A DNA stretch of 26,146 nt from Candidatus Magasanikbacteria bacterium CG1_02_32_51 (GCA_001871435.1 MNVC01000015.1:1-26146), one strand, 5' to 3'. Shown: positions 15,877 through 21,894, counted from the stretch's first letter. Notes: a model not told the origin generated them from the letters alone. Program-made: numbers and translations.

Positions 15877-16308
15877 ATGCAAAAAAACCACTTAAGAATA
15901 TTTTTTATCTTAAGTGGTTTTTTATTTTTATTTGATCAATTACTAAAATATTTTGCTTATCACAATCAAAACTTTCATTTTTATATTATAAAACCTTGGC
16001 TTGGTTGGGAATACTTTGCAAATTCTGGTATTGCTTTTGGTTTACCTGTACCACAAATTATTATTTTTGTTCTAACACCACTTATTCTTTTAGCTCTGGG
16101 TATTTGGTGGTCAAAAAATAAACACAAAAATAATTATTTTTGTCTTGGGATATCTCTTATCTTTGCTGGCGCTATCTCCAATCTTATTGATAGAGTAATA
16201 TTTTCAATTACCATTGATTATTTTCGTGTCTTTACTTCTGTCATGAATCTGGCTGATATAATCATTGTGATAGGTGTGGTGTTGTTGCTATACAAAAATA
16301 AAAAATAA
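15877..16308 (+). CDS. lspA: Lipoprotein signal peptidase (signal peptidase II)
   Basis: A 143-residue membrane aspartic protease that removes the signal peptide of lipoproteins below the lipidated cysteine. Four membrane segments are visible. The conserved first-helix Asp is in LFDQLLKYF (D20). The family motif is NSGIAFGL (49-56). The catalytic dyad is D105 in SNLIDRV and D127 in MNLADII. Length is slightly under the usual ~160. The start is the ATG at 15877, needed to supply the first helix; no in-frame alternative fits. Codons 2-16 coincide with a perfect 15-bp terminator-like stem (15882-15923), so transcripts entering from the upstream gene would be expected to stop inside lspA. It precedes comM by 21 bases. 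Confidence 0.92.
   Translation: MQKNHLRIFFILSGFLFLFDQLLKYFAYHNQNFHFYIIKPWLGWEYFANSGIAFGLPVPQIIIFVLTPLILLALGIWWSKNKHKNNYFCLGISLIFAGAISNLIDRVIFSITIDYFRVFTSVMNLADIIIVIGVVLLLYKNKK
15882..15923 (+). terminator. Terminator/attenuator hairpin inside the lspA coding sequence
   Basis: AAAAAACCACTTAAG (15882-15896) and CTTAAGTGGTTTTTT (15909-15923) form a perfect 15-bp stem with a 12-base loop, and T-rich DNA follows. It is positioned as the terminator of the dksA-like gene, yet begins two codons into lspA. Confidence 0.75.
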
Positions 16309-16329
16309 ATAAACTTTTTTGTCTGTCCT

Positions 16330-17853
16330 ATGTTTGTCAAAATAAATTCTGTTGCTATTTTAGGTTTGGATTGTATTCCTATTGAAGTAGAAGTAGATAT
16401 TGCTGGTAGTTGGCCAGGTTTTCAAATTGTTGGCTTACCAGATATGGCAATTCAAGAAGCCAAAGAACGTATCCGCACTGCTTGGAAAAACACTCATCTT
16501 TCTTTTCCCAACAATAGTAGAATTATTATTAATCTTGCTCCAGCTGATGTCCGCAAAGAAGGAACTTCTTATGACTTACCAATTGCTATTGGTATGTATA
16601 TTTCTTCTCAAAAATTAACTAATATAGATATTACAGACAGCATCTTCGTGGGAGAATTAGCTTTGGATGGTAGTTTGCGTCAGACTACTGGTGTCTTATC
16701 ACTAGCTATTTTTGCTAGTCAACATGGTTTCAAAAATATTTTTATTCCTGAAGCTAATGCCAAAGAAGCAGCGATTATTACTGGAATAAATATTTATCCT
16801 GTCAAAACTTTTCAAGAGATAATAAACCATCTAAATGGAATAGAAGAAATTATTAAGATAAAACCAATTCCACTGACAGATTGGTTTGAAAAAAATATTT
16901 ATGAAATGGATATGGCCTATATCAAAGGCCAAGAATTTGCCAAAAGGGGTCTAGAAATCGCTGCTAGCGGTGGACACAATATTCTCTTGTCAGGTCCACC
17001 AGGATCAGGAAAGACACTACTTGCTAGAACGCTTCCCTCTATACTCCCAAGTATGACCACCAAAGAAGCCATTGAGGTTACAAAAATATACTCAGTAGCT
17101 GGTCTCTTGCCACCAGATAAACCAATTATTAGTACTAGACCATTTCGCACTCCACATCATTCAGCTTCGGCTGTTGCTCTAGTTGGTGGTGGCAAATTTC
17201 CAAGACCTGGTGAAATTTCTCTAGCTCATCGTGGAATATTATTCCTAGATGAATTCCCAGAATTTCCTAGATTAGTTTTGGAAAATTTACGCCAACCACT
17301 AGAAGATGGAGTTATTACAATTTCACGAGCTCAAGGAACTATTAGCTTCCCAGCTAGCTTCACACTGGTTGCTAGTCAAAATCCTTGCCCTTGTGGCTAT
17401 GCCAGTGACCCTGACAAAAATTGTACTTGTAGTCCTATGCAAATAGAAAAATATCGCAAAAAAATTAGTGGGCCATTACTTGATAGAATAGATTTACATG
17501 TAGAAGTACCACGAGTTCCTTTTGAAAAACTGGCACAAGATACACTATCAGAAAGTTCAGAAGTTATTAGAACTCGCGTGGAGAAAGCTCGTGAAATTCA
17601 AAACCAGCGTTTCAAAGATAGTCCTTATACTTCCAACAGCGAAATGAAAAATAAAGATATAAAAAGTTTTTGTAAATTGAATGACAGTTCTATAAATTTG
17701 TTAAGACAAGCTGTCACTCATATGAATCTTTCGGCTAGAAGTTATCATCGTATTTTGAAACTAGCGAGAACCATTGCTGATCTGGCCGGAATTGAAAATA
17801 TTGCTACTGAGCATATTGCCGAGGCTTTACAATATAGGACAAAAGTTGAATAA
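16330..17853 (+). CDS. comM: ComM/YifB-family Mg chelatase-like AAA+ ATPase
   Basis: A 507-residue protein matching ComM/YifB in length (~506) and order: an N-terminal LonC-like domain (VEVDIAGSWPGFQIVGLPD...), a central AAA+ module with Walker A GPPGSGKT (222-229) and Walker B ILFLDEFPE (D307, E308), a zinc-like Cys cluster NPCPCGYASDPDKNCTC and a C-terminal helical lid (NLSARSYHRILKLARTIADL). In transformable bacteria ComM is a helicase that drives branch migration during integration of single-stranded DNA. With a type IV pilus locus in the same window this fits natural DNA uptake (inference). It lies 21 bases after lspA and ends at a bidirectional terminator. Confidence 0.95.
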   Translation: MFVKINSVAILGLDCIPIEVEVDIAGSWPGFQIVGLPDMAIQEAKERIRTAWKNTHLSFPNNSRIIINLAPADVRKEGTSYDLPIAIGMYISSQKLTNIDITDSIFVGELALDGSLRQTTGVLSLAIFASQHGFKNIFIPEANAKEAAIITGINIYPVKTFQEIINHLNGIEEIIKIKPIPLTDWFEKNIYEMDMAYIKGQEFAKRGLEIAASGGHNILLSGPPGSGKTLLARTLPSILPSMTTKEAIEVTKIYSVAGLLPPDKPIISTRPFRTPHHSASAVALVGGGKFPRPGEISLAHRGILFLDEFPEFPRLVLENLRQPLEDGVITISRAQGTISFPASFTLVASQNPCPCGYASDPDKNCTCSPMQIEKYRKKISGPLLDRIDLHVEVPRVPFEKLAQDTLSESSEVIRTRVEKAREIQNQRFKDSPYTSNSEMKNKDIKSFCKLNDSSINLLRQAVTHMNLSARSYHRILKLARTIADLAGIENIATEHIAEALQYRTKVE

Positions 17854-17860
17854 AAAATAA

Positions 17861-17888
17861 AAAACTTTCTAATTTAGAAAGTTTTTTT
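17861..17888. terminator. Bidirectional terminator between comM and tRNA-Leu
   Basis: AAAACTTTCT and AGAAAGTTTT form a stem with a T-run on the plus strand and, symmetrically, on the minus strand. It can end both comM (plus) and tRNA-Leu (minus). Confidence 0.85.
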
Positions 17889-17894
17889 GTTTAG

Positions 17895-17978
17895 TGCAGA
17901 CGGAGAGAATCGAACTCTCATAGAATTACTTCCACACGAACCTGAATCGTGCGCGTCTACCAATTCCGCCACGTCTGC
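17895..17978 (-). tRNA. tRNA-Leu (CAG)
   Basis: An 84-nt class II tRNA on the minus strand. Acceptor GCAGACG pairs with CGTCTGC, discriminator A. The anticodon stem is CACGA/TCGTG with loop TTCAGGT, anticodon CAG. A long variable arm and a T-arm GAGAG-TTCGATT-CTCTC are present. No CCA is encoded; the 3' trailer starts CTAAAC. Confidence 0.95.
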
Positions 17979-18026
17979 TTGATAATTTTATCAGCTAGTC
18001 AGTTTATAAAATATAAAATAATGAGC

Positions 18027-18059
18027 GACAGGTCTTGAAAGTTTTCTTTCAGACCTGTC
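18027..18059 (-). terminator. Hairpin after the small-gene pair (18072-18607)
   Basis: GACAGGTCT (18027-18035) and AGACCTGTC (18051-18059) form a stem, with GAAAG/CTTTC pairing inside. It lies 12 bases beyond the stop of the 50-residue gene. The hairpin at 19027-19053 has a similar loop start (TTGAAA) and the same GTCACACRA flank. Confidence 0.6.
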
Positions 18060-18071
18060 ACACGAGAAGCT

Positions 18072-18224
18072 CTACTCTTTGTTGTGCACCTTGCCAAAGA
18101 GGAGCCACTTCAAAACCTCCATCAAACCGACGATGACATCTTGGAAATTGTAGATGGCTTTCCACACCACCAAATTCAAAATCCAATTAGTGAGATGCTG
18201 AAAATCTTCTGCCAAATCAACCAT
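18072..18224 (-). CDS. 50-residue amphipathic small protein
   Basis: A short gene of 50 residues, starting at the ATG at 18224 (MVDLAEDFQHLTNWILNLVV...) and ending at TAG (18072-18074). An ideal Shine-Dalgarno AGGAGGT lies six bases before the ATG and follows directly on the stop codon of the upstream gene (TTAGGAGG), so the two are coupled. The sequence is Trp- and Val/Leu-rich with charged residues spaced like an amphipathic helix or a short membrane-associated helix; it ends in a basic tail. No family recognised. Could be a bacteriocin-like, phage-like or toxin-like peptide, but nothing proves this. Confidence 0.72.
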   Translation of the reverse strand: MVDLAEDFQHLTNWILNLVVWKAIYNFQDVIVGLMEVLKWLLFGKVHNKE

Positions 18225-18235
18225 GTCTCTACCTC

Positions 18236-18607
18236 CTAAGACAGGACTTTGTCCTGTTTGTTTTTGAAGATGCCATTTTCAAGTTCAAGGAGAGTCCTCA
18301 CTTGATCAATGGCCAGTTTCACTTGATCTTCCTTCTTGGCGTTGATCATGTTCCCATATGGGGGAATGATCATCACCGAGACTCTACCCTTCAAGGTGTT
18401 CAGACACACCTCGAACTCTTGTCCCATCAGTGGCGACAAAAACCTATACGACACACAGATGGCATCTTGTAAACGCCTAGGCTGACGAGGTGTAGTCTGA
18501 GGTACTTCCTCGCCTATAGACCCGAACAACTTCTGCAGTTGATCGAGCATTTGTCTTGCTTCCTCTGGTTTCAACTTGTACCCCTTTTGATTCAGATACC
18601 TCTTCAA
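18236..18607 (-). CDS. Hypothetical small protein coupled to the 50-residue gene
   Basis: A 123-residue protein if started at the TTG at 18607; an ATG at 18550 (with AGAGGAAG upstream) would give 104 residues. A promoter TTTACA-17-TATAGT (18655-18627) puts the transcript start near 18620, only ~13 bases before the TTG. The N-terminal part is helical (EEARQMLDQLQKLFGSIGEE), the middle is Pro/Arg-rich (TTPRQPRRLQ) and the rest looks alpha/beta (AICVSYRFLSPLMGQEFEVC...). No family recognised. Codons are richer in G and C than in neighbouring genes, suggesting foreign origin. Cotranscribed with 18072-18224. Confidence 0.65.
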   Translation of the reverse strand: MKRYLNQKGYKLKPEEARQMLDQLQKLFGSIGEEVPQTTPRQPRRLQDAICVSYRFLSPLMGQEFEVCLNTLKGRVSVMIIPPYGNMINAKKEDQVKLAIDQVRTLLELENGIFKNKQDKVLS

Positions 18608-18626
18608 GAAGATGAAAAGGTATAAA

Positions 18627-18655
18627 ACTATATCATATATCAGCCACTTTGTAAA
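18627..18655 (-). promoter_or_regulatory. Promoter of the small-gene pair
   Basis: On the minus strand TTTACA (18655-18650), 17 bases, then TATAGT (18632-18627). A 12-bp tandem direct repeat (TATTTGTATTAT twice, 18657-18680) abuts the -35 and could be an operator. Confidence 0.55.
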
Positions 18656-18656
18656 G

Positions 18657-18680
18657 TATTTGTATTATTATTTGTATTAT
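18657..18680. repeat. 12-bp tandem direct repeat in the divergent promoter region
   Basis: TATTTGTATTAT occurs twice head to tail, touching the -35 of the minus-strand promoter and lying upstream of the plus-strand small membrane gene. Confidence 0.7.
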
Positions 18681-18794
18681 TACCTAATATCAAACTATGA
18701 ATAAAAAACTCTTTATGATAATATACATTATTGCCAATGTTTGAATTCCACCCCCAATTTTATGAGAGTTCTAGTTGACAACAAGGAGGATACT

Positions 18795-19010
18795 TTGCCA
18801 ACGATATTGTCTTTTTTTCTGGTGATAGCTCTTGGACTTATAGTTCATTACATCTTCATAAGACGATGGATAAAGTGGCACGACACCACCTTCGCCATTG
18901 GTTTTGATGGTGAAGATGATCAACCATATTATCCACACGATAAGAGCTTCATCAGTGTTACAATGGTGATTGCCACAATTACTGCAGTCACCGTTGAAGT
19001 CGTTAGTTGA
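18795..19010 (+). CDS. Small two-helix membrane protein
   Basis: A 71-residue protein from the TTG at 18795, chosen because AAGGAGG ends five bases before it. An in-frame ATG at 18762 and a TTG at 18741 lack such a site. Two hydrophobic segments are visible: ~3-19 (ILSFFLVIALGLIVHYI) and ~53-70 near the C-terminus (VTMVIATITAVTVEVV). Between them lies a short loop with acidic GFDGEDDQ. It diverges from the 18236-18607 gene across a shared ~190-bp control region and shares that pair's less AT-rich base use and strong Shine-Dalgarno. Size and topology recall holin-like proteins, but no motif supports that. Confidence 0.6.
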   Translation: MPTILSFFLVIALGLIVHYIFIRRWIKWHDTTFAIGFDGEDDQPYYPHDKSFISVTMVIATITAVTVEVVS

Positions 19011-19026
19011 CAAACCACACACCCAT

Positions 19027-19053
19027 GACCATCCCTTGAAAAAGAGGGATGGT
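19027..19053 (+). terminator. Terminator-like hairpin after the small membrane gene
   Basis: GACCATCCCT and AGGGATGGTC form a 10-bp stem around TGAAAAA, 16 bases after the stop at 19010. There is no T-run directly after it. Confidence 0.6.
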
Positions 19054-19070
19054 CACACAATAACAAATTA

Positions 19071-19097
19071 AAAAACTCTCTAGATTAGAGAGTTTTT
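19071..19097. terminator. Bidirectional terminator ending the tRNA/GIY-YIG operon
   Basis: AAAAACTCTCTA and TAGAGAGTTTTT form a 12-bp stem with a 3-base loop. On the minus strand it directly follows the tRNA-Pro relic. It resembles the terminator at 17861-17888. Confidence 0.85.
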
Positions 19098-19102
19098 GTT
19101 TT

Positions 19103-19200
19103 GTCGGAGTGAAAGGACTTGAACCTTCGACCCTCTGGTCCCAAACCAGATGCTCTAGCCCCAGCCAGAGGCTGGTCAGCCTTTGGCTGAAACTGAGCTA
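19103..19200 (-). pseudogene. tRNA-Pro relic with a tandem hairpin in its D-loop
   Basis: 58 bases (19103-19160) are identical to 19438-19495 of the intact tRNA-Pro, covering the anticodon TGG, T-arm and 3' acceptor. A 30-bp insert (19161-19190) interrupts the D-loop. Ten more tRNA bases follow (19191-19200). The 5' acceptor strand is lost (CAATACT instead of CGGAGTG), so the copy cannot fold as a tRNA. The stop codon of the GIY-YIG gene lies inside the insert. Confidence 0.9.
19161..19190. repeat. Tandem GC-rich micro-hairpins inserted in the tRNA-Pro relic
   Basis: CCAGCC-aga-GGCTGG followed by TCAGCC-ttt-GGCTGA: two 6-bp stems with 3-base loops, the same layout as 1954-1981. Confidence 0.85.
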
Positions 19201-19436
19201 AGTATTGCATCCCTTATTTTTCTACCAAAACCAGATTTGTAAAATAATTCTCTATGTAGAGCATCTTTTTTACAATAATAAGATTCAAAATATAAAAGCA
19301 CAAATGGACCATTTGATCTAGTCCATTTATTTGAACTTTGATTATGTTCAATTAGTCTTATTTTTGGATCTTTATCTGAAAAACCACAATATATTTTATC
19401 TACTTTAAGACTTTTCAAAAAATACACATGATACAT
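19176..19436 (-). CDS. GIY-YIG endonuclease-domain protein abutting tRNA-Pro
   Basis: An 86-residue single-domain GIY-YIG protein of the small YhbQ/COG2827-like type. The GIY element is VYFL (4-7) and the YIG element YCG (16-18). The family Arg is R27 in KIRLIEHN, and the metal-binding Glu is probably E63 in LHREL. It is close to full length. The ATG (19436) lies two bases after the tRNA-Pro discriminator (A at 19439), reading A-CT-ATG. The frame ends inside the D-arm insert of the tRNA-Pro relic, so the last ~7 residues (SSVSAKG) are encoded by relic DNA. Flanking by near-identical tRNA-Pro sequences resembles a small mobile insertion. Expression would require processing of a tRNA-mRNA transcript. 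Confidence 0.85.
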   Translation of the reverse strand: MYHVYFLKSLKVDKIYCGFSDKDPKIRLIEHNQSSNKWTRSNGPFVLLYFESYYCKKDALHRELFYKSGFGRKIRDAILSSVSAKG

Positions 19437-19671
19437 AGTCGGAGTGAAAGGACTTGAACCTTCGACCCTCTGGTCCCAAACCAGATGCTCTAGCCAACTG
19501 AGCTACACTCCGATATAATTTTTCTAACTTTATTATTTTATATGGTATATAAGCTTTTATTGATCTGGTCTTACCTAAGTTATGGTATTCCAACCTCTTG
19601 AAAGGGTCAGCAGAATAACCTATATAGTACTTACCAAATTCAATGCTTTGTAATATATATACATACCACAT
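19405..19671 (-). pseudogene. Truncated GIY-YIG gene running into tRNA-Pro
   Basis: ATG at 19671 lies two bases after the tRNA-Phe discriminator (A at 19674), again A-CT-ATG. The first ~52 residues are a clear GIY-YIG N-terminal half: MWYVYILQS, KYYIGYSADPFKRLEYHN with YIG and the family Arg. After KIIKLEKL the frame enters tRNA-Pro in frame (RSVAQLARASGLG...) and continues to a TAA at 19405-19407, 88 codons in all. The C-terminal half with the metal-binding glutamate is missing, so the nuclease is probably dead. The tRNA-encoded tail is unlikely to be a real protein segment. It overlaps the start of the next GIY-YIG gene by 32 bases in another frame. Confidence 0.75.
19439..19512 (-). tRNA. 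tRNA-Pro (TGG)
   Basis: A 74-nt tRNA. Acceptor CGGAGTG pairs with CACTCCG, discriminator A. The anticodon stem is CTGGT/ACCAG with loop TTTGGGA within it, anticodon TGG. T-arm and D-arm are normal. No CCA is encoded; the trailer reads CTATGT, of which ATG is the GIY-YIG start. Confidence 0.95.
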
Positions 19672-19673
19672 AG

Positions 19674-19745
19674 TGCCGAGGGGGAGAATTGAACTCCCGA
19701 CACGAGGATTTTCAGTCCACTGCTCTACCACTGAGCTACCTCGGC
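19674..19745 (-). tRNA. tRNA-Phe (GAA)
   Basis: A 72-nt tRNA. Acceptor GCCGAGG pairs with CCTCGGC, discriminator A. Anticodon loop CTGAAAA, anticodon GAA, on stem GTGGA/TCCTC with one T-T mismatch (28-42). T-arm GGGAG-TTCAATT-CTCCC. No CCA encoded; trailer CTATGT. Confidence 0.93.
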
Positions 19746-19759
19746 GTGTATATTTAACT

Positions 19760-19820
19760 TTGAACTCCCGACACGAGGATTTTTCCCGTCTGCGGGACTC
19801 TACCACTGAGCTACCTCGGC
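19760..19820 (-). pseudogene. tRNA-Phe relic with a palindrome in the anticodon arm
   Basis: The 5' acceptor strand, D-arm, and part of the anticodon and T-arms match tRNA-Phe exactly (19798-19820 and 19760-19783). Between them the 10 bases of the anticodon 5' half are replaced by TCCCG-cag(a)-CGGGA (19784-19797). The 3' T-arm and 3' acceptor are absent. It lies 14 bases upstream (in transcription) of the intact tRNA-Phe. Confidence 0.88.
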
Positions 19821-19853
19821 TTAAAATAAGCGCCCAACAATGGACGAAACTAG

Positions 19854-19926
19854 TGGACCAGACAGGACTCGAACCTGCCACATCCGCCTTGCAAAGGCGG
19901 CGCTCTACCAGATGAGCTACTGGCCC
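19854..19926 (-). tRNA. tRNA-Ala (TGC)
   Basis: A 73-nt tRNA. Acceptor GGGCCAG pairs with CTGGTCC and includes the G3-U70 wobble that identifies alanine tRNAs. Anticodon stem CCGCC/GGCGG with loop TTTGCAA, anticodon TGC. Discriminator A, no CCA encoded, trailer CTAGTT. First gene of the minus-strand tRNA cluster. Confidence 0.96.
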
Positions 19927-19955
19927 ATTATTTATCTTAAAAAGATATAAAATAT

Positions 19956-19984
19956 TATATTTTGATAATATTTATCAAAATATA
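19956..19984. repeat. 13-bp-arm AT-rich inverted repeat in the tRNA leader
   Basis: TATATTTTGATAA (19956-19968) and TTATCAAAATATA (19972-19984) flank three bases. It lies between the predicted promoter (20055-20027) and tRNA-Ala, so it would be in the leader RNA or act as an operator. The rest of 19927-20081 shows no gene. Confidence 0.65.
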
Positions 19985-20026
19985 CTACCAACAAAACTTT
20001 TAGCCCCCTTATTTTAGGACGAGAAA

Positions 20027-20055
20027 ATTATATCAATAATACTATAAAAAGTCAA
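20027..20055 (-). promoter_or_regulatory. Promoter of the tRNA/GIY-YIG cluster
   Basis: On the minus strand TTGACT (20055-20050), a 17-base spacer and TATAAT (20032-20027). It would transcribe a ~95-base leader before tRNA-Ala. Confidence 0.65.
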
Positions 20056-20081
20056 TACTTATATATCAGCTTTCCACAAAA

Positions 20082-21860
20082 CTAATTAGGATGATTAACT
20101 CCAGAAGTAAACCTTAATAGCATCTCTTCTTTTTGATTTTTACGCAAATCTGAAAAAATTTTTTCTGTCCAAGATTTTTCCTTAATAATATCTGAAATCC
20201 ATTGTCCACCAAGCAAATGAGTCATCATCACATAGTTGGCCCCAGCTTCATACAAATCATCCAAATAAGTATTATGATACAAATTACCAATAATAATAAT
20301 TTTCTTATTATGCTTTCTAATATATTTGAAGAGAATTAATTCATCTTCATACTCAGGAATTGTAGAAATAATTATTTTGGCTTTATCAAGAGATAGTGTC
20401 TCCAAAAATTCAATATCAGTAACATCTCCAAAAAAAGCTGGAATATTCCTAGATTTAAGTCTTTTGACAGCCTCAGGATTGTAATCTACTACAGCATATT
20501 TGATATTTTTTTCAGCCAAGGCTTCACAAACTTTCCAACCAATGCGATGATAACCTAAGACAAAAGCATCATATTTCTCTTCCTTTTCTTCTGTTTGTCT
20601 ATATTTGTCTGGACCAAACAAAGCAAAAAATGGTTTCAAAAAATCAAAAACTTTTTCATTATAAGTAATAATATAAGATGATGTAAAAATTGTAATCAGA
20701 GCAACTATGGTAAAAATTTCTAATTCTGTTCCAACAATATGGTTGGTATTTTTCCCGACAATAAGTAAAACAAAACCAAATTCACTAACTTGAGCTGCTG
20801 TTACACCAGACAAAAAGCTATTACGGCGAGTAAACTTGAGCATGCGAAAAACCGAGTACAAAATAAAAGGATTACCAATCAAAATAAAAATAGATAAAAT
20901 AACTCCAATAGACCAAATATTGGAAATATTTGTCAAAGACATCTCGCTACCAAGAATGATAAAAAATATGATGATAAAAAAATCTCGCAAAGGTTTTATA
21001 CGACTAGCAATTTCGGAATGATAAGGAGAAGAACCAAGAGATATGCCCGCCATAATAGCTCCAATTTCTAAAGAAAAACCCATCCAGTAAAGTAAACTGG
21101 CAATACCAAAACACCAGGTTATTGTGAAAATAAATAAAAATTCTCCAGATTTAGCTACTCGCTCTAACAATTTCGGTACTACATATCTAGCAGTAATCCC
21201 TACAAAACCAATCAAAATAAAAATTTTACCTACCAAAGTACCAATTTCCATCCACATATCATTTCCCTTACCAACAGAAGTTACTACCATCATAATGAAA
21301 ATAGCTACAATATCTTGAACTACCATTAATCCAATAGTATAGCGCCCATAAACACTATCGGTATCTTTTTTTTCAGCCAATAGCTTCACAATAATAATTG
21401 TACTAGAAAATGTCAATGCCATTGCTAGGTAAATGGCCGAGGAAAAAGGAAACTTCATGGCAATTAAAAGTAAAAATCCTATAGTGGTCGTAAAAATAAT
21501 TTGAGCTAAACCCGTAATCACTGCTACTTTACCAATATTTTTGATATGATGAATATTGAGACTGAGACCAACCACAAACAAAAGTAAAACAATACCAAAT
21601 TCAGCCAAAACATCAAAAGTCTGCCCTCCACTTTGCAATAAATTTAGAAACATTGGCCCAGCAATAATCCCAGCCAACAAATAAGCAATAAGAAGAGGCT
21701 GACGCAAAGCGCGCATCAAAAAAGCCACAGAGACAGTGATGCCCAGTAATATTGAAATTTGGATGAAAATATTATCAATCACATGGTCAAATATCCTGAG
21801 CTGAGAATACAGCGAAGGATCTTTCTTAAGTAAAACTTTTTTATTTCCTAAATTCAACAA
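20082..21860 (-). CDS. CPA2-family monovalent cation/proton antiporter (KefB-like) with TrkA-N domain
   Basis: A 592-residue membrane protein if started at the TTG at 21860; a GTG at 21782 (VIDNIFIQISILLGITV...) would give 566 residues and fits the family start better. About 11-13 membrane segments occupy residues ~30-405, with family signatures QPLLIAYLLAGIIAGP and ALTFSSTIIIVKLLAEK. The cytoplasmic C-terminal part (~425-560) is a TrkA-N/RCK nucleotide-binding domain with Rossmann motif VLGYHRIGWKV and acidic VDYNPEAV. It exchanges K+ or Na+ for H+ across the membrane. The minus-strand extended -10 TGGTATAAT (21903-21895) lies 35 bases before the TTG. Confidence 0.9.
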   Translation of the reverse strand: MLNLGNKKVLLKKDPSLYSQLRIFDHVIDNIFIQISILLGITVSVAFLMRALRQPLLIAYLLAGIIAGPMFLNLLQSGGQTFDVLAEFGIVLLLFVVGLSLNIHHIKNIGKVAVITGLAQIIFTTTIGFLLLIAMKFPFSSAIYLAMALTFSSTIIIVKLLAEKKDTDSVYGRYTIGLMVVQDIVAIFIMMVVTSVGKGNDMWMEIGTLVGKIFILIGFVGITARYVVPKLLERVAKSGEFLFIFTITWCFGIASLLYWMGFSLEIGAIMAGISLGSSPYHSEIASRIKPLRDFFIIIFFIILGSEMSLTNISNIWSIGVILSIFILIGNPFILYSVFRMLKFTRRNSFLSGVTAAQVSEFGFVLLIVGKNTNHIVGTELEIFTIVALITIFTSSYIITYNEKVFDFLKPFFALFGPDKYRQTEEKEEKYDAFVLGYHRIGWKVCEALAEKNIKYAVVDYNPEAVKRLKSRNIPAFFGDVTDIEFLETLSLDKAKIIISTIPEYEDELILFKYIRKHNKKIIIIGNLYHNTYLDDLYEAGANYVMMTHLLGGQWISDIIKEKSWTEKIFSDLRKNQKEEMLLRFTSGVNHPN

Positions 21861-21894
21861 TATAAAAAAGTCTATTTTAATTTATTACAAATAC

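Noticed and set aside
18929..18937. Perfect DnaA box TTATCCACA
   Set aside because: A single match inside a coding region, with no neighbours; likely chance. The single match at 2941-2949 is likewise not clustered.
18795..19010. Holin gene of a prophage
   Set aside because: Two hydrophobic segments and size fit, but no lysin, phage structural gene or holin motif is present.
19672..19881. Longer start of the truncated GIY-YIG frame, reaching back through tRNA-Phe and its relic
   Set aside because: The extra N-terminal text (SSVVEQWTENPRVGSSILPL) is translated tRNA; the domain starts at MWYVYIL (19671).
19643..19915. 90-codon plus-strand frame with SCRDSTTELPRL-like text
   Set aside because: It is the translated antisense of tRNA genes, a well-known annotation artefact.
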